From CAYVQU01 sp964453155 (lineage in GTDB: Bacteria; Chloroflexota; Anaerolineae; Anaerolineales; UBA11858): 64,000 nt of DNA. The stretch spans positions 1-64,000 of the forward strand of contig CAYVQU010000002.1 in NCBI GenBank assembly GCA_964453155.1. The letters are read 5' to 3'. Positions within the stretch are counted from its first letter, which is position 1. Each line of letters starts with the position of its first letter. A model generated the notes under the pieces. That model was not told where the DNA came from. It was given only the letters and a program-made list of their open reading frames with translations, and ran no database searches. Made by a program: the position numbers and the translations under genes. Positions 27,263-35,728 of the stretch are shown one piece after another.

Positions 27263-27852
27263 TTCCGTTGGCGGTAAAGATCAGGATCAACCACCGCTTG
27301 CATTTGCTCGATATCCAACTCTCCACCCAAAAATTCGTTGATTTTATGGACGTAGGGAGTGGGGTCAGCGAGCATAGCATTGTAATCGACATCGATATAT
27401 TGTAGGTTGGATTGGCTGTCCATCCAGGCCTTGACTTGCTTGACATGCTTGGCAAACAGGTCGGCCATGGTGGCGTCGTCGACTTTAGAATCTTCACCGC
27501 GATTTGCGAGCATCTTGGCCTGGGAGGCTAATACTTCTTCGATTTTGCGGCGCATGAAGAGGACGCGGTACTCATAGTTATTGGGGAGGGAGGTTAGCAG
27601 CGCGCCGATCACTTTGACGGCTTTGCCTTCAGCATCGGGAAGCCAGGCGACATCGCCTTCTTTGAGCTTTTTGGCGCGCTCGAATTCATAATAACCCTTG
27701 GGGTTGTCGCTATCCGCGGTGCGGATATGGTCGGTGAGAGGGGGAATTCCACCCGCTTCGAGCATCGTCATCGTCATCGAGGTCCCCGAGCGCGGCAGTC
27801 CCGAGACGATGGTGATGGGTGTTTTTTTCTTGCGTTTGAATAGTTTTAGCAT
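27259..27852 (-). CDS. Sulfotransferase-like P-loop protein
   Basis: The 197-residue protein starts with a basic patch (FKRKKKT) and a P-loop of sulfotransferase type, SGLPRSGTSMT, where the phosphosulfate donor PAPS would bind. The region VLFMRRKIEEVLASQ corresponds to the 3'-phosphate-binding strand. It is shorter than most sulfotransferases (250-300), so the acceptor domain may be reduced. An AAGGA site precedes the ATG. Substrate unknown. Confidence 0.68.
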   Translation of the reverse strand: MLKLFKRKKKTPITIVSGLPRSGTSMTMTMLEAGGIPPLTDHIRTADSDNPKGYYEFERAKKLKEGDVAWLPDAEGKAVKVIGALLTSLPNNYEYRVLFMRRKIEEVLASQAKMLANRGEDSKVDDATMADLFAKHVKQVKAWMDSQSNLQYIDVDYNAMLADPTPYVHKINEFLGGELDIEQMQAVVDPDLYRQRK

Positions 27853-27867
27853 GTTAAGTCCTTGAAG

Positions 27868-27945
27868 TAGAACACGGATGACGCGGATCTATTTATTTAA
27901 TTTATATCCATGCGAATCCGAAAAATTCGCGTCATCCGCGTTCTA
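27868..27945. repeat. ATGACGCGGAT palindromic repeat
   Basis: GAACACGGATGACGCGGAT is answered by its inverted counterpart GCGTCATCCGCGTTCTA about 50 bases on, between the sulfotransferase-like gene and the ABC exporter operon. Confidence 0.65.
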
Positions 27946-28020
27946 TTTATGAAATGAAAAACCGACCGCGGATGGTGCTGCGGCCGGTTTGAATTATAGT
28001 CGAAAAACAGGTGTTTGGCT

Positions 28021-28872
28021 TTAAGCGCCGTTGGTCTCAACTAGGAAATTTTTGACGGCTTTGAGGCCTTTCTTGGGCAATTCCATTTCGGCAAGAGCCC
28101 CATCGTGATCGCCTTCGACGATGCGGCGGCCGAGACCGGAGTGACGCCACATTTTGAGATCCTCCTCGACCGGAGAGCCGATCACATCTTCACGGGCAAT
28201 CTTGCCATCGGCCATGACGACGATGCGGTTGGTCTGCCGGGCGACAGTGTGGTCGTGGGTGACGACGATGAAAGTGGTTCCCTGACTGGCATTGAGATCG
28301 TGGAGTAGGGTCATCAGGGCGCGCCCAGATTCGGAGTCCAGAGCACCGGTGGGTTCATCAGCGAGAACCAAGGCCGGATTATTGGCTAACGCCCGGGCTA
28401 CCGCGACCCGTTGGCGCTGTCCGCCGGAGAGTTGGTTGGGTAGGTGGGTCATCCGATCACCCAATCCGACAAGTTCCAATAGCTCTTTCGAACGTTTCTT
28501 GCGGGCCAGAAGCCCAACTTGGCCCATCATCGGCACTTCAACGTTTTCACGCGCCGTCAGGGTCGGGATCAGGTTATGGAGTTGAAACACAAACCCTACT
28601 TTTTTAGCCCGAAAGACATCTTTATTCTTGATTTTAGCGAGGTCTTCGCCTTCAATAAGAACCTGGCCGTTGGTAGGTTCATCCAGGGCACCGATCATAT
28701 TGAGCAATGTGCTTTTTCCGCTACCGCTGGGTCCCATTACAGAGACCAGTTCACCCTGCTCAATCTTAAGGTCAACCCCATCCAAAGCCCGGATTTCTTC
28801 ACCATCGCCATAGATGCGGGTGAGGTCGCGGGTTTCGATGAGGGGAGTGGGAGTGCTTATATTTTGGGTCAT
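28021..28872 (-). CDS. ABC transporter ATP-binding protein, MacB/LolD type
   Basis: The 283-residue ATPase has Walker A GPSGSGKST, signature LSGGQRQRVAVARAL and Walker B ALVLADEPTGALD, the set typical of the MacB/LolD/FtsE group that powers FtsX-type permeases. It carries about 50 extra residues after the usual end (WRHSGLGRRIVEGDHDGA onward). It is the third gene of a minus-strand operon after the permease (30372-32615) and the lipoprotein adaptor (28975-30318). The frame extends to a TTG at 28878; the ATG at 28872 is preferred. Confidence 0.9.
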   Translation of the reverse strand: MTQNISTPTPLIETRDLTRIYGDGEEIRALDGVDLKIEQGELVSVMGPSGSGKSTLLNMIGALDEPTNGQVLIEGEDLAKIKNKDVFRAKKVGFVFQLHNLIPTLTARENVEVPMMGQVGLLARKKRSKELLELVGLGDRMTHLPNQLSGGQRQRVAVARALANNPALVLADEPTGALDSESGRALMTLLHDLNASQGTTFIVVTHDHTVARQTNRIVVMADGKIAREDVIGSPVEEDLKMWRHSGLGRRIVEGDHDGALAEMELPKKGLKAVKNFLVETNGA

Positions 28873-28892
28873 AGGCAAGTTCCAGGGAAAAT

Positions 28893-28978
28893 AGGGACTA
28901 GGGGGCCGAGGTGAGGGGGGTGGGCAAGCTCCATAATTGCGGAGCCCTAACCCTTCACCCTTATCCCCTGCCCTTTAT
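28893..28978. repeat. Iterated AGGGG/CCCCT hairpin sequence
   Basis: Between the adaptor and ATPase genes, a G-rich series (TAGGGACTAGGGG, GGTGAGGGG) is mirrored by a C-rich series (CCCTTCACCCTTATCCCC). It resembles the iterated hairpins at 25850-25950 and 35660-35728. Confidence 0.55.
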
Positions 28979-30318
28979 TCCAATTCAACATCCACAAAGG
29001 CCGTCATCCCCCAACGTAACTCTGCCGGGACTTCGTCCAGTTCGACGACGACGGTGTAGTTGACGCCGGAGCCTTCGGTGGCCTTGGGCGCAATGCTGGT
29101 GATGGTGCCATCAATGACGGCATCCGGCAAGGCATCGAAGGTCACAATGACCCGGTCCTGAACCGCCACTTGGGCCACATCAATCTCACCCAGGTCCGTG
29201 GTCTCGACGTGCAGGTGTCCGAGATCGGCCAGGAGCAGGACGGGTTGACCGGGCGAAACGAATTCACTCTCATTGATGTTGAGTTCACCAATCGTCCCGC
29301 TGAAGGAAGCTACCAGTTCCAGGTCCGCCAGCGCCGCTTCGGCTGCCGCCAGTTGGGCCTTGGCATTCTCGATCCGGGCCTCCGCAATCGCCACATCATC
29401 GGGGTCCGGCCCCTGAGTGTACATCTCGTGGTCGGCCTGGGCATCGGCAATCAAAGCTTCCAAGACGGCAATGTCTCCGGGTTCAGGCCCCTGTTGGACT
29501 CGATCCCACTCGCGCTGGGCTTGGGCCAGTTGGGCCTGCGCCAGCAGCAGCTTGCCTTCTTCCGCATCAATGTCCACCTGCCGCCCCGTCCCCTGCAGGT
29601 TGTTCAAGCGGCGGACCGCATCTTCGTAGGCTTTCTCCGCCGTGGCTTTCTTGGCCAGGAAGTGGGCCCGCGTCAGGTTCGTCTCCGCTTTCTTCTCATG
29701 TTCTTCGAAGTCTTCGGTCGCTTTCTCCAGCGCATCTTCTGCCAAAATCACCTGGGCCTGGGCCGCATCAATGTCATACTGATTGGCCGTCGTCTGTTGG
29801 TAGCGGAAGTTCCGGTCGTAGGTGTCGATGGCCTTGTTGGCATCCGCAATCGCCTTCAGGGCCGCCGCTGCTTGCAAATCGAAGGCCAGCAGTTCTTCCA
29901 GTTGGACGGCGTAGTCTTCTTTGGCCTGCAGGGCTTGGGCCGCCAGAAGATCGGTGTTGTCATATAGTTGATCCAGGGCGTATTCGGCGTTGGCCAGTTC
30001 GAACTTGGCCGCTGAGACCGCCGCCTGCTGCTGTTCGGTCCCTTCCAGGCGCACCAGGACGTCGCCTTCACTTACTACATCCCCCTTCTCGACCAATACT
30101 TCCTGCACCACTCCGCCGGTCTTGACCGACAGGTAGGCGCGCTGTTCGGGCACTACTTCGCCGGTAGCACTCACGATCGGCACAAATTCTTCAAAGACCG
30201 TCACTGCCTCGGCTTCTGCCGCTTCATCGCCACCAGGCGTAGGCAGTTCGCAGCTGGTGAGGGCAAAAGCCAGACTCAGGGCCAAAATTGCTAATATGGT
30301 TACTTTGCTTGTTTTCAT
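28975..30318 (-). CDS. HlyD/MacA-type adaptor lipoprotein of an ABC exporter
   Basis: The 447-residue protein has a lipoprotein signal ending in LTSC (Cys about residue 23). A biotinyl-lipoyl half-motif follows (VKTGGVVQEVLVEKGDVVSEGD), then a long alpha-helical hairpin of about 200 residues rich in Ala, Glu and Gln. Inside it two similar segments recur (QQGPEPGDIAVLEALI and TQGPDPDDVAIAEARI). The second lipoyl half and a beta-barrel close the protein. Such adaptors dock on MacB-like permeases. Lipid anchoring to the outer face fits a single-membrane cell. A GGAGA site precedes the ATG; the permease gene ends 53 bases upstream. Confidence 0.88.
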   Translation of the reverse strand: MKTSKVTILAILALSLAFALTSCELPTPGGDEAAEAEAVTVFEEFVPIVSATGEVVPEQRAYLSVKTGGVVQEVLVEKGDVVSEGDVLVRLEGTEQQQAAVSAAKFELANAEYALDQLYDNTDLLAAQALQAKEDYAVQLEELLAFDLQAAAALKAIADANKAIDTYDRNFRYQQTTANQYDIDAAQAQVILAEDALEKATEDFEEHEKKAETNLTRAHFLAKKATAEKAYEDAVRRLNNLQGTGRQVDIDAEEGKLLLAQAQLAQAQREWDRVQQGPEPGDIAVLEALIADAQADHEMYTQGPDPDDVAIAEARIENAKAQLAAAEAALADLELVASFSGTIGELNINESEFVSPGQPVLLLADLGHLHVETTDLGEIDVAQVAVQDRVIVTFDALPDAVIDGTITSIAPKATEGSGVNYTVVVELDEVPAELRWGMTAFVDVELE

Positions 30319-30371
30319 AGTTATCTCCTAAAAAACGCTAAAATGTTCAACGTTCGAACTTTCCAACGCTG

Positions 30372-32615
30372 TTATTCATATCGTAATGCTTCCACCGGTT
30401 GCAGTCGGGTGGCCCGAAAGGCCGGATAAATGCCACCGAGAATGCCCAAGAAAAGGGCAATGGCAATCGCGCGGGCAAAAATATCAATTTCCCAGATAAT
30501 CGAATAGACATCACCCACCAGGGGAGCGTTATCAAGTATATAACCCAATCCAAATCCGATCAGGATACCGGTCAACCCACCCAAAATGCCCAGCCAAAAC
30601 GCCTCTGTGACGATCATGCTCAAAATCCGGCGGCGGCGCCAACCTAAGGCCCGCAGCACACCGATTTCTCGGGTCCGTTCTAAAACGGCCATCAACATGG
30701 TATTCATCACGCCAAAACCGCCGACGGCAATTGCCAGGAAGGATATGGCCCCCATCATGACGTCCATGGCAGCCATATCGGGCATTTGTTCAGCGAATTC
30801 ACCGGCGAGTGAGGCATGAGCTTCGGGGAATTGACGATTGATCTCGGCGACAATCTCGGGGGCGTCGGTGGGGTTATCCACTTTGACCATGTACATGCTG
30901 ACTTTGCGGGGTTTGCCCACAATGGTCTGACCATCCCGCAAGGAGATGATGCCGCCCATTTCCATCCAGCCGGAACCACTTTCGTAAATGCCGACCACCT
31001 TGAAACGGCTGCCGATCAACTCAATCGTGTCGCCAATATCCTTGTTCATGGCTTCGGCCATCATTTTGCCAAGGAGCATCTGATGGTTGCTGGTCAGCGG
31101 TTCCCCGGCAATAATGTTTTCTTGTTGAATACCATATTCGTTGGGAGCCATTCCCCGATAAATAAAGAAAGTTCCGGCTTCGGGGATCATCGTCGCGGAG
31201 AAAATCAGCCCACTCACAGCTCTGACGCCTTCTAAACCCGAAATCTGACTACCCAGGCGTTGATCGAGGGTACTGTAGCCTGTATCGGCGATGCCTGCTT
31301 GCCGGATCATAATTTCGGATTCGTTGCTAATTCCGCCAATCATGTCCATCGTACCGCGCACCAGCGCTTCGAGGGCCGTGATCCCGCCGACGGTGATGCC
31401 GATCACACCGAGGGTCAGGAAGGTTCGGGAAGTACGCTGCCACAGGCTCTGGAGGGCCATTCCCCCAAAGGGCAATCGCCGGACTTTGCCGCCACTGCTA
31501 CCCCCTTCATATCGGAGGGCTTCAACCGGGGGCATCCGAGAGGCTCGCCAGGCCGGGTAGGCCCCGCCAACAAATCCTAAAATCAACACGGTCATAAAGG
31601 CCTGGATCAAAATCGAGGCGCCGATATTTTCCACACCAGCCCCAAAGAAAGTCATAAAATCAGAAAGTGCGGCCATCATTAGCCAACCGAAGATGACGCC
31701 AACTAATCCACCCAAAAAGCCGACCAAAACCGATTCGCTCAAAATCAAAAGCATCACCCGCCGCTTGCTCCAGCCAATCGACCGTAATACGCCGATCTCC
31801 TGGGTACGCTCGATGACAGCCATGAGCTGGGAGTTCATCATGCTGACACCACCGATGACAATGGCCAGCCCGGCGATGCCCCAGGCAAACCCGTTCATGG
31901 TTTGACCCATGATTTGTTTATCAGCAAACGTTTCGGTAGTGTTGACCTCGGCTTCAGGCCAGAAGCGGTTAATCCGGGTTTCGACCCGCTCCGTCATGGA
32001 GGGGTCTTTAAGTTGGACATAAAATATATTGACGGTGCGCTGCTTGCCCAGCAGGGTTTGGGCATCTTCCAACCGCATTACCCCGCCGCTGTCTTCGAGT
32101 TCCTGGCCGGTTTCGTAGATGCCCACAATCCGGAAGACACTGTCGAGCATCCGCAGGGAGTCACCGGGCTTCTTTTCTAGTATTTCAGCCGCATTGGCTC
32201 CCAGAATGACGGGTTTACCTTTAACTCGGCTGGCATCCCGACTGTCGAGAGCTACTCCCTCAATGATATTGAATTTACCCAACACAAAACTATCAGCCGG
32301 ATAGCCAAAAACAAAGAAATAGGGCACGGTCTCGGTTTGGACGAAACTCTGCATCATCGCGCTGACATCCGAGACTTCGGCCATTTTTTCCAGTTCATCC
32401 CCTATGCTTTCATCGAGGGAACTGATGCTGACATCCATTGATTCGGATTGCGAAATGACCAGATCAGCTTTGCTGCCAGTAATGAATGAGTCGTAACCGG
32501 CCTGAACACCCTCGGCCAGTGCGCCCAGGGCTACAATCGCGGCTACCCCCATAGAAATCGCGAGTACCGTCAGAATGGTCCGTCCCTTGCGTCGTGAAAG
32601 GTTTTTTAAGATCAT
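30372..32615 (-). CDS. FtsX/MacB-type ABC permease with two tandem halves
   Basis: The 747-residue protein is a duplication: each half begins with a helix (RTILTVLAISMGVAAIVAL; RTFLTLGVIGITVGGITAL), continues with a large extracytoplasmic MacB core domain and ends with three helices preceded by ERTQEIGVLRSIGW or ERTREIGVLRALGW. Both halves therefore pack into one chain what other systems make as a dimer. Export of a peptide, lipoprotein or antibiotic is typical of the family, but no substrate is indicated. First gene of the operon, no Shine-Dalgarno seen. Confidence 0.88.
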   Translation of the reverse strand: MILKNLSRRKGRTILTVLAISMGVAAIVALGALAEGVQAGYDSFITGSKADLVISQSESMDVSISSLDESIGDELEKMAEVSDVSAMMQSFVQTETVPYFFVFGYPADSFVLGKFNIIEGVALDSRDASRVKGKPVILGANAAEILEKKPGDSLRMLDSVFRIVGIYETGQELEDSGGVMRLEDAQTLLGKQRTVNIFYVQLKDPSMTERVETRINRFWPEAEVNTTETFADKQIMGQTMNGFAWGIAGLAIVIGGVSMMNSQLMAVIERTQEIGVLRSIGWSKRRVMLLILSESVLVGFLGGLVGVIFGWLMMAALSDFMTFFGAGVENIGASILIQAFMTVLILGFVGGAYPAWRASRMPPVEALRYEGGSSGGKVRRLPFGGMALQSLWQRTSRTFLTLGVIGITVGGITALEALVRGTMDMIGGISNESEIMIRQAGIADTGYSTLDQRLGSQISGLEGVRAVSGLIFSATMIPEAGTFFIYRGMAPNEYGIQQENIIAGEPLTSNHQMLLGKMMAEAMNKDIGDTIELIGSRFKVVGIYESGSGWMEMGGIISLRDGQTIVGKPRKVSMYMVKVDNPTDAPEIVAEINRQFPEAHASLAGEFAEQMPDMAAMDVMMGAISFLAIAVGGFGVMNTMLMAVLERTREIGVLRALGWRRRRILSMIVTEAFWLGILGGLTGILIGFGLGYILDNAPLVGDVYSIIWEIDIFARAIAIALFLGILGGIYPAFRATRLQPVEALRYE

Positions 32616-32627
32616 GTTTTTTTAGGA

Positions 32628-32700
32628 AATGGGTATTTGGTGATTAGGTGATAAGGCAACCTGTTACCTGATCACTTGTTACCTGGTCACCTGCCCCGAA
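32628..32700. repeat. 8-bp iterated GGTGATTA repeat with mirrored arm
   Basis: TTTGGTGATTAGGTGATAAG is answered by TTACCTGATCAC and TTACCTGGTCACC. The remaining 32700-32867 holds an 11-base inverted repeat GGTGGGATGGT/ACCATCCCACC (near 32753 and 32791) and no gene; the exporter operon's promoter may lie here. Confidence 0.6.
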
Positions 32701-32867
32701 ATTATGCTCCTGCGGGGAGGGTTGATCACCCATAAAATATAAGTGGTTGGGGGTGGGATGGTTTAGGATTGTTTTAATATTCGAACGATTTACCATCCCA
32801 CCTTGGCAAATTTCGGTTCGAGCAAGATTTAAATTTTCACGCTATCTCCGAAATTTGCCGAGAGAAA

Positions 32868-33671
32868 TTAAATTTCAGTAATTTCGGGGACGGTCAGCAG
32901 GTGAAAGGCCAGGGTAGACATCCAGGGGGCTTTGCGGAGTTTGCCGCCGGGCTGATTGGAGGTGGCCCGTTGGGTGATGGCCCGACAGTGTTCGAGCACG
33001 GCCTCGTCGGTGAAATACATATCCAGGGGCACCTCACCGGTCAAAATTTCACGCACGCCCAGTTTGCGATAAATGGTGCTGATAATTTCTGAGACCCACC
33101 CGGCACCCAAGACCAATTCATCCGCAATATCCCGAATGGCCAGATTGAAGATGATCCCCAGACGGATAAGTTCGTTTTCACGCCGGGAGAATTTAGTCGT
33201 CAGACGACGACCATCGAGGATCAAGGTGCCAGTCGGGAAGGCATACCGGCCTGCCGATTTATGGATCCCCGGAGAAATGACGCAAGTGTCATTATAGACA
33301 GCCGCGACGACAGCACCCAGGGCATATAAGATATCCTGTTTCAGGACATAGCCACTGCACTGCGAGTGAATAATTTCATCTAAAACTTCTCTTTTTGCCA
33401 ACGTACCGGTATACAGAATTTTTGGAGGGTGCGGCATCTGCTGAGTTAGGGCTGCCAGCTTGAGGGGGAGTCCCGGTTCCCCTGGAATCTCGGTATCAAT
33501 AATGACCACATCGACCGTTTGCAGTTCATCGGTGAGAAACAGCTCTAACTCTTTCTCACCATAAACTTCACCAACCACCCGGGTTCGCCAATCACGAGTC
33601 AACAGCAGCGACATGAGATCGCGGGCGTAGGGGTCGTCTTCGATAATCAGTACACGGATGTCTTTGGCCAT
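32868..33671 (-). CDS. Response regulator with an atypical output domain
   Basis: The 267-residue protein begins with a receiver domain: acidic pocket IIEDD (residues 9-13), phosphoacceptor Asp59 in VVIIDTEIPG, and Lys in YVLKQD near 113. The C-terminal part around RRENELIRLGIIFNLAIRD and VSEIISTIYRKLGVRE has the pattern of a NarL/LuxR helix-turn-helix with extra residues, so DNA binding is likely. No histidine kinase is adjacent. It sits just upstream of, and on the same strand as, the exporter operon, which it may control. An AAGGAAA site precedes the ATG. Confidence 0.78.
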   Translation of the reverse strand: MAKDIRVLIIEDDPYARDLMSLLLTRDWRTRVVGEVYGEKELELFLTDELQTVDVVIIDTEIPGEPGLPLKLAALTQQMPHPPKILYTGTLAKREVLDEIIHSQCSGYVLKQDILYALGAVVAAVYNDTCVISPGIHKSAGRYAFPTGTLILDGRRLTTKFSRRENELIRLGIIFNLAIRDIADELVLGAGWVSEIISTIYRKLGVREILTGEVPLDMYFTDEAVLEHCRAITQRATSNQPGGKLRKAPWMSTLAFHLLTVPEITEI

Positions 33672-33789
33672 GGGGTTTTCCTTGGGTCTAAATGGTCGGA
33701 AAGGTCTAAGTTGTCGAGTTTATTATCAGCATCTTGAGTAGCGCTGCGTATCGAAGGGGCGACTCGGTGTAAGTCATTTCACAGATGCA

Positions 33790-34287
33790 TCATTTGAAGA
33801 AGAGATTATACGCTAAAACTGTGTTTACCAGGGTTAAAACCGCCCCGATTCCTAGACCAATTGGGAGGGAGATCAGAATATGCTTGCGCATGGATTCTTT
33901 TCCCAGCGCGGCAGGGAGTTTGAGGAAATCGGGTCGCCATTTGGCGAGAACGAAACCGTCAATCACGATGGTATCGTAAGCAAAAAAGACCAGATATAAC
34001 CCATAATTCAGGAGTAGAAGTGTCTCAAAGTCCAGCGAAATTCCCTGGCGGGCAAGGTTGAAGTAATTAGCAGCTAAAGTTAACCCCAGAAAAAAGAGCG
34101 GAAGGATCATCATCGCCAAAATCCCCTGGAGGGGGATCTTTTCTTTGAGCAGGCCGTCTTCATTTCGGGCGGTGTAGACCAATCTTGTCCGGAAGGCGAC
34201 CACAACAAAAACACTAAAGGCTGCGATGCCAATCAAGCCCCAGATGGTCAAAAACGAAATGAGCGTTGACGATGTCATTAGAATCAT
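33790..34287 (-). CDS. Four-helix membrane protein, unknown
   Basis: I do not recognise this roughly 165-residue protein. Four hydrophobic segments are clear, near residues 9-31, 53-72, 84-102 and 135-157. The frame extends to a TTG inside the palindrome at 34291-34318, which would add repeat-encoded residues GPYK, so I use the ATG at 34287; another ATG at 34278 is possible. It follows a DtxR-type regulator on the same strand. Confidence 0.6.
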   Translation of the reverse strand: MILMTSSTLISFLTIWGLIGIAAFSVFVVVAFRTRLVYTARNEDGLLKEKIPLQGILAMMILPLFFLGLTLAANYFNLARQGISLDFETLLLLNYGLYLVFFAYDTIVIDGFVLAKWRPDFLKLPAALGKESMRKHILISLPIGLGIGAVLTLVNTVLAYNLFFK

Positions 34288-34290
34288 TTT

Positions 34291-34318
34291 GTAGGGACCC
34301 AATATATTGGGTCCCTAC
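34291..34318. repeat. GTAGGGAC palindrome copy 2
   Basis: A perfect 28-base palindrome, GTAGGGACCC...GGGTCCCTAC, with the same ATATAT-like centre as the copies at 56465 and 57474. Its outer GTAG gives the stop codon TAG of the DtxR gene on the minus strand. Confidence 0.85.
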
Positions 34319-34983
34319 AAGACCTCCACAAATATCTCACAAGTAATACTCGGTCCCAAAACCACCGGTTCAGGCTGTCCGTCTACTTGAATTTTGAGAT
34401 TACCATCGAAAGGCGAGATTTCGACCACCGTCAGAACCGCATGGGGTACAACGCCATTTTCGCCCAGGTAACGCAGTAATTCGGGGTCATCATCCGGAAC
34501 TTGTTTGATCTCCGCCCGTTGGCCGATGGACAAATCTCCTAAACAGAGTGAAGTCGTCGCGGGGACTTTTAAATCACGAGAAGGGATCGGGGCGCCATGA
34601 GGATCATACTCCGGATTGCCTAACACTGCCGCCATCCGCTCAACAAAACGCGGCGAGATAACGTGCTCCAGGCGATGGGCTTCAGCATGCACCTCATCCC
34701 AGGGGAAGCCTAATATTTCATGGAGAAATTGTTCCAACAACCGATGGCTGCGCGTAATTTTTAGCGCGGCATGTTCACCATCAGTGGTCAAAGTAACGCC
34801 GTAATGTTTCTTATACTCCACTAACGGCTGCTGGCTTGCGGCCAATTTCTGGATCATCCCGGTGACCGAGGCCGGTTTGACCTCCAACGCAGCGGCAATA
34901 TCTTTCGTGCTGGCGCGGCCATGTTGGGCAGACAGATCGTAGATGATCTTGAGATAGTCTTGAATGGCGGGGGTTAAGTTCAT
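34315..34983 (-). CDS. DtxR/MntR-family metal-dependent repressor
   Basis: The 222-residue regulator has a winged helix (TKDIAAALEVKPASVTGMIQ, residues 26-45), the metal-binding dimerisation domain with HAEAHRLEHVIS and NPEYDPHGAPIP, and a C-terminal SH3-like domain. When loaded with Fe or Mn such proteins repress metal uptake genes. It ends FVEVL followed by a TAG that belongs to the palindrome at 34291-34318. It lies on the same strand as, and downstream of, the first Feo cluster. No Shine-Dalgarno is seen; the upstream gap is a heptamer-type repeat. Confidence 0.86.
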   Translation of the reverse strand: MNLTPAIQDYLKIIYDLSAQHGRASTKDIAAALEVKPASVTGMIQKLAASQQPLVEYKKHYGVTLTTDGEHAALKITRSHRLLEQFLHEILGFPWDEVHAEAHRLEHVISPRFVERMAAVLGNPEYDPHGAPIPSRDLKVPATTSLCLGDLSIGQRAEIKQVPDDDPELLRYLGENGVVPHAVLTVVEISPFDGNLKIQVDGQPEPVVLGPSITCEIFVEVL

Positions 34984-34987
34984 AATT

Positions 34988-35045
34988 CGTGAGGCATGGA
35001 GCGTGAAGCGTGATGAATTTCAAGTCTCACGTATCACGCTTCACG
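34988..35045. repeat. 7-bp iterated CGTGAAG/TCACGCT hairpin
   Basis: GCGTGAAGCGTGATG on the left is mirrored by TCACGTATCACGCTTCACG on the right, heptamers in series. Related copies lie at about 3170-3223, 22756-22790 and 38095-38148. Confidence 0.7.
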
Positions 35046-35047
35046 GA

Positions 35048-35656
35048 TTATTTCTTTGAAAATCCAATCATTGGCAAAAACCTGCCGGTTCTGGTCATGT
35101 AATCCCGATATTCATCACCAAATTTCGCGATCAAGTTGGCTTCTTCTTGGGGGGTGCGGAACGCCATGATGATGAAGGTCAGTAAGCCCAGAAGCATGAT
35201 GAACCAGTTATCGGCCATCAAGCCAAATGAGATGAAAAAGGTGGTCCCAATTGTGTAGAGGGGATGTCGCACCCAGCGATAAGGGCCACTCGTAGAAAGT
35301 TCGTGTTCTGTCCGGGTGGCACTGGTAGGGGTGATCCCGCTGCCGATGCTGCTGAACAACCAGTAAATACCGATGGTGCATAAAATACCAAGAACAGCGC
35401 CAGCCCAGCGAAAACCGACTAGCAATCCGAGTTTAGACCAGTTCATCCAGTGGGGATTGATCAAATAAGCCAGGGGGCTTAGCCACAAAACCAACCCACC
35501 AATCCGAATGATACTCAGCAGGGCAGTTCCATCGACACGACGAGAGACTTGCTCCCCTGATTCCTGATCCGCCTTGCGCCGGAAATAGGCCGAGATGCCA
35601 AAACCAGTAAAGAAGATGAGACTAGCCAGCAGGCGAAAGATGCTTTCGTTGTTCAT
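35048..35656 (-). CDS. Isoprenylcysteine/phospholipid methyltransferase-like membrane protein
   Basis: The 202-residue protein has about five membrane helices and the SAM-contacting motif GPYRWVRHPLYTIG (about residue 127) of the ICMT/PEMT superfamily. The C-terminal EEANLIAKFGDEYRDYM is also typical. It lies between feoB membrane-domain and dtxR genes of the first Feo cluster, on the same strand, but a role in metal handling is not indicated. Start ATG without Shine-Dalgarno. Confidence 0.75.
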   Translation of the reverse strand: MNNESIFRLLASLIFFTGFGISAYFRRKADQESGEQVSRRVDGTALLSIIRIGGLVLWLSPLAYLINPHWMNWSKLGLLVGFRWAGAVLGILCTIGIYWLFSSIGSGITPTSATRTEHELSTSGPYRWVRHPLYTIGTTFFISFGLMADNWFIMLLGLLTFIIMAFRTPQEEANLIAKFGDEYRDYMTRTGRFLPMIGFSKK

Positions 35657-35728
35657 CAGTACCAGGGTTAGGGGACAAGAGTAAAGGGACAGGAAAATCC
35701 CTCAACCTTTATCCCTTCACCCCTATTT

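Noticed and set aside
29170..29967. 265-codon plus-strand frame across the adaptor gene
   Set aside because: Antisense to the long Ala/Glu/Gln coiled coil of the adaptor, which reads as Leu/Arg-rich nonsense on the other strand.
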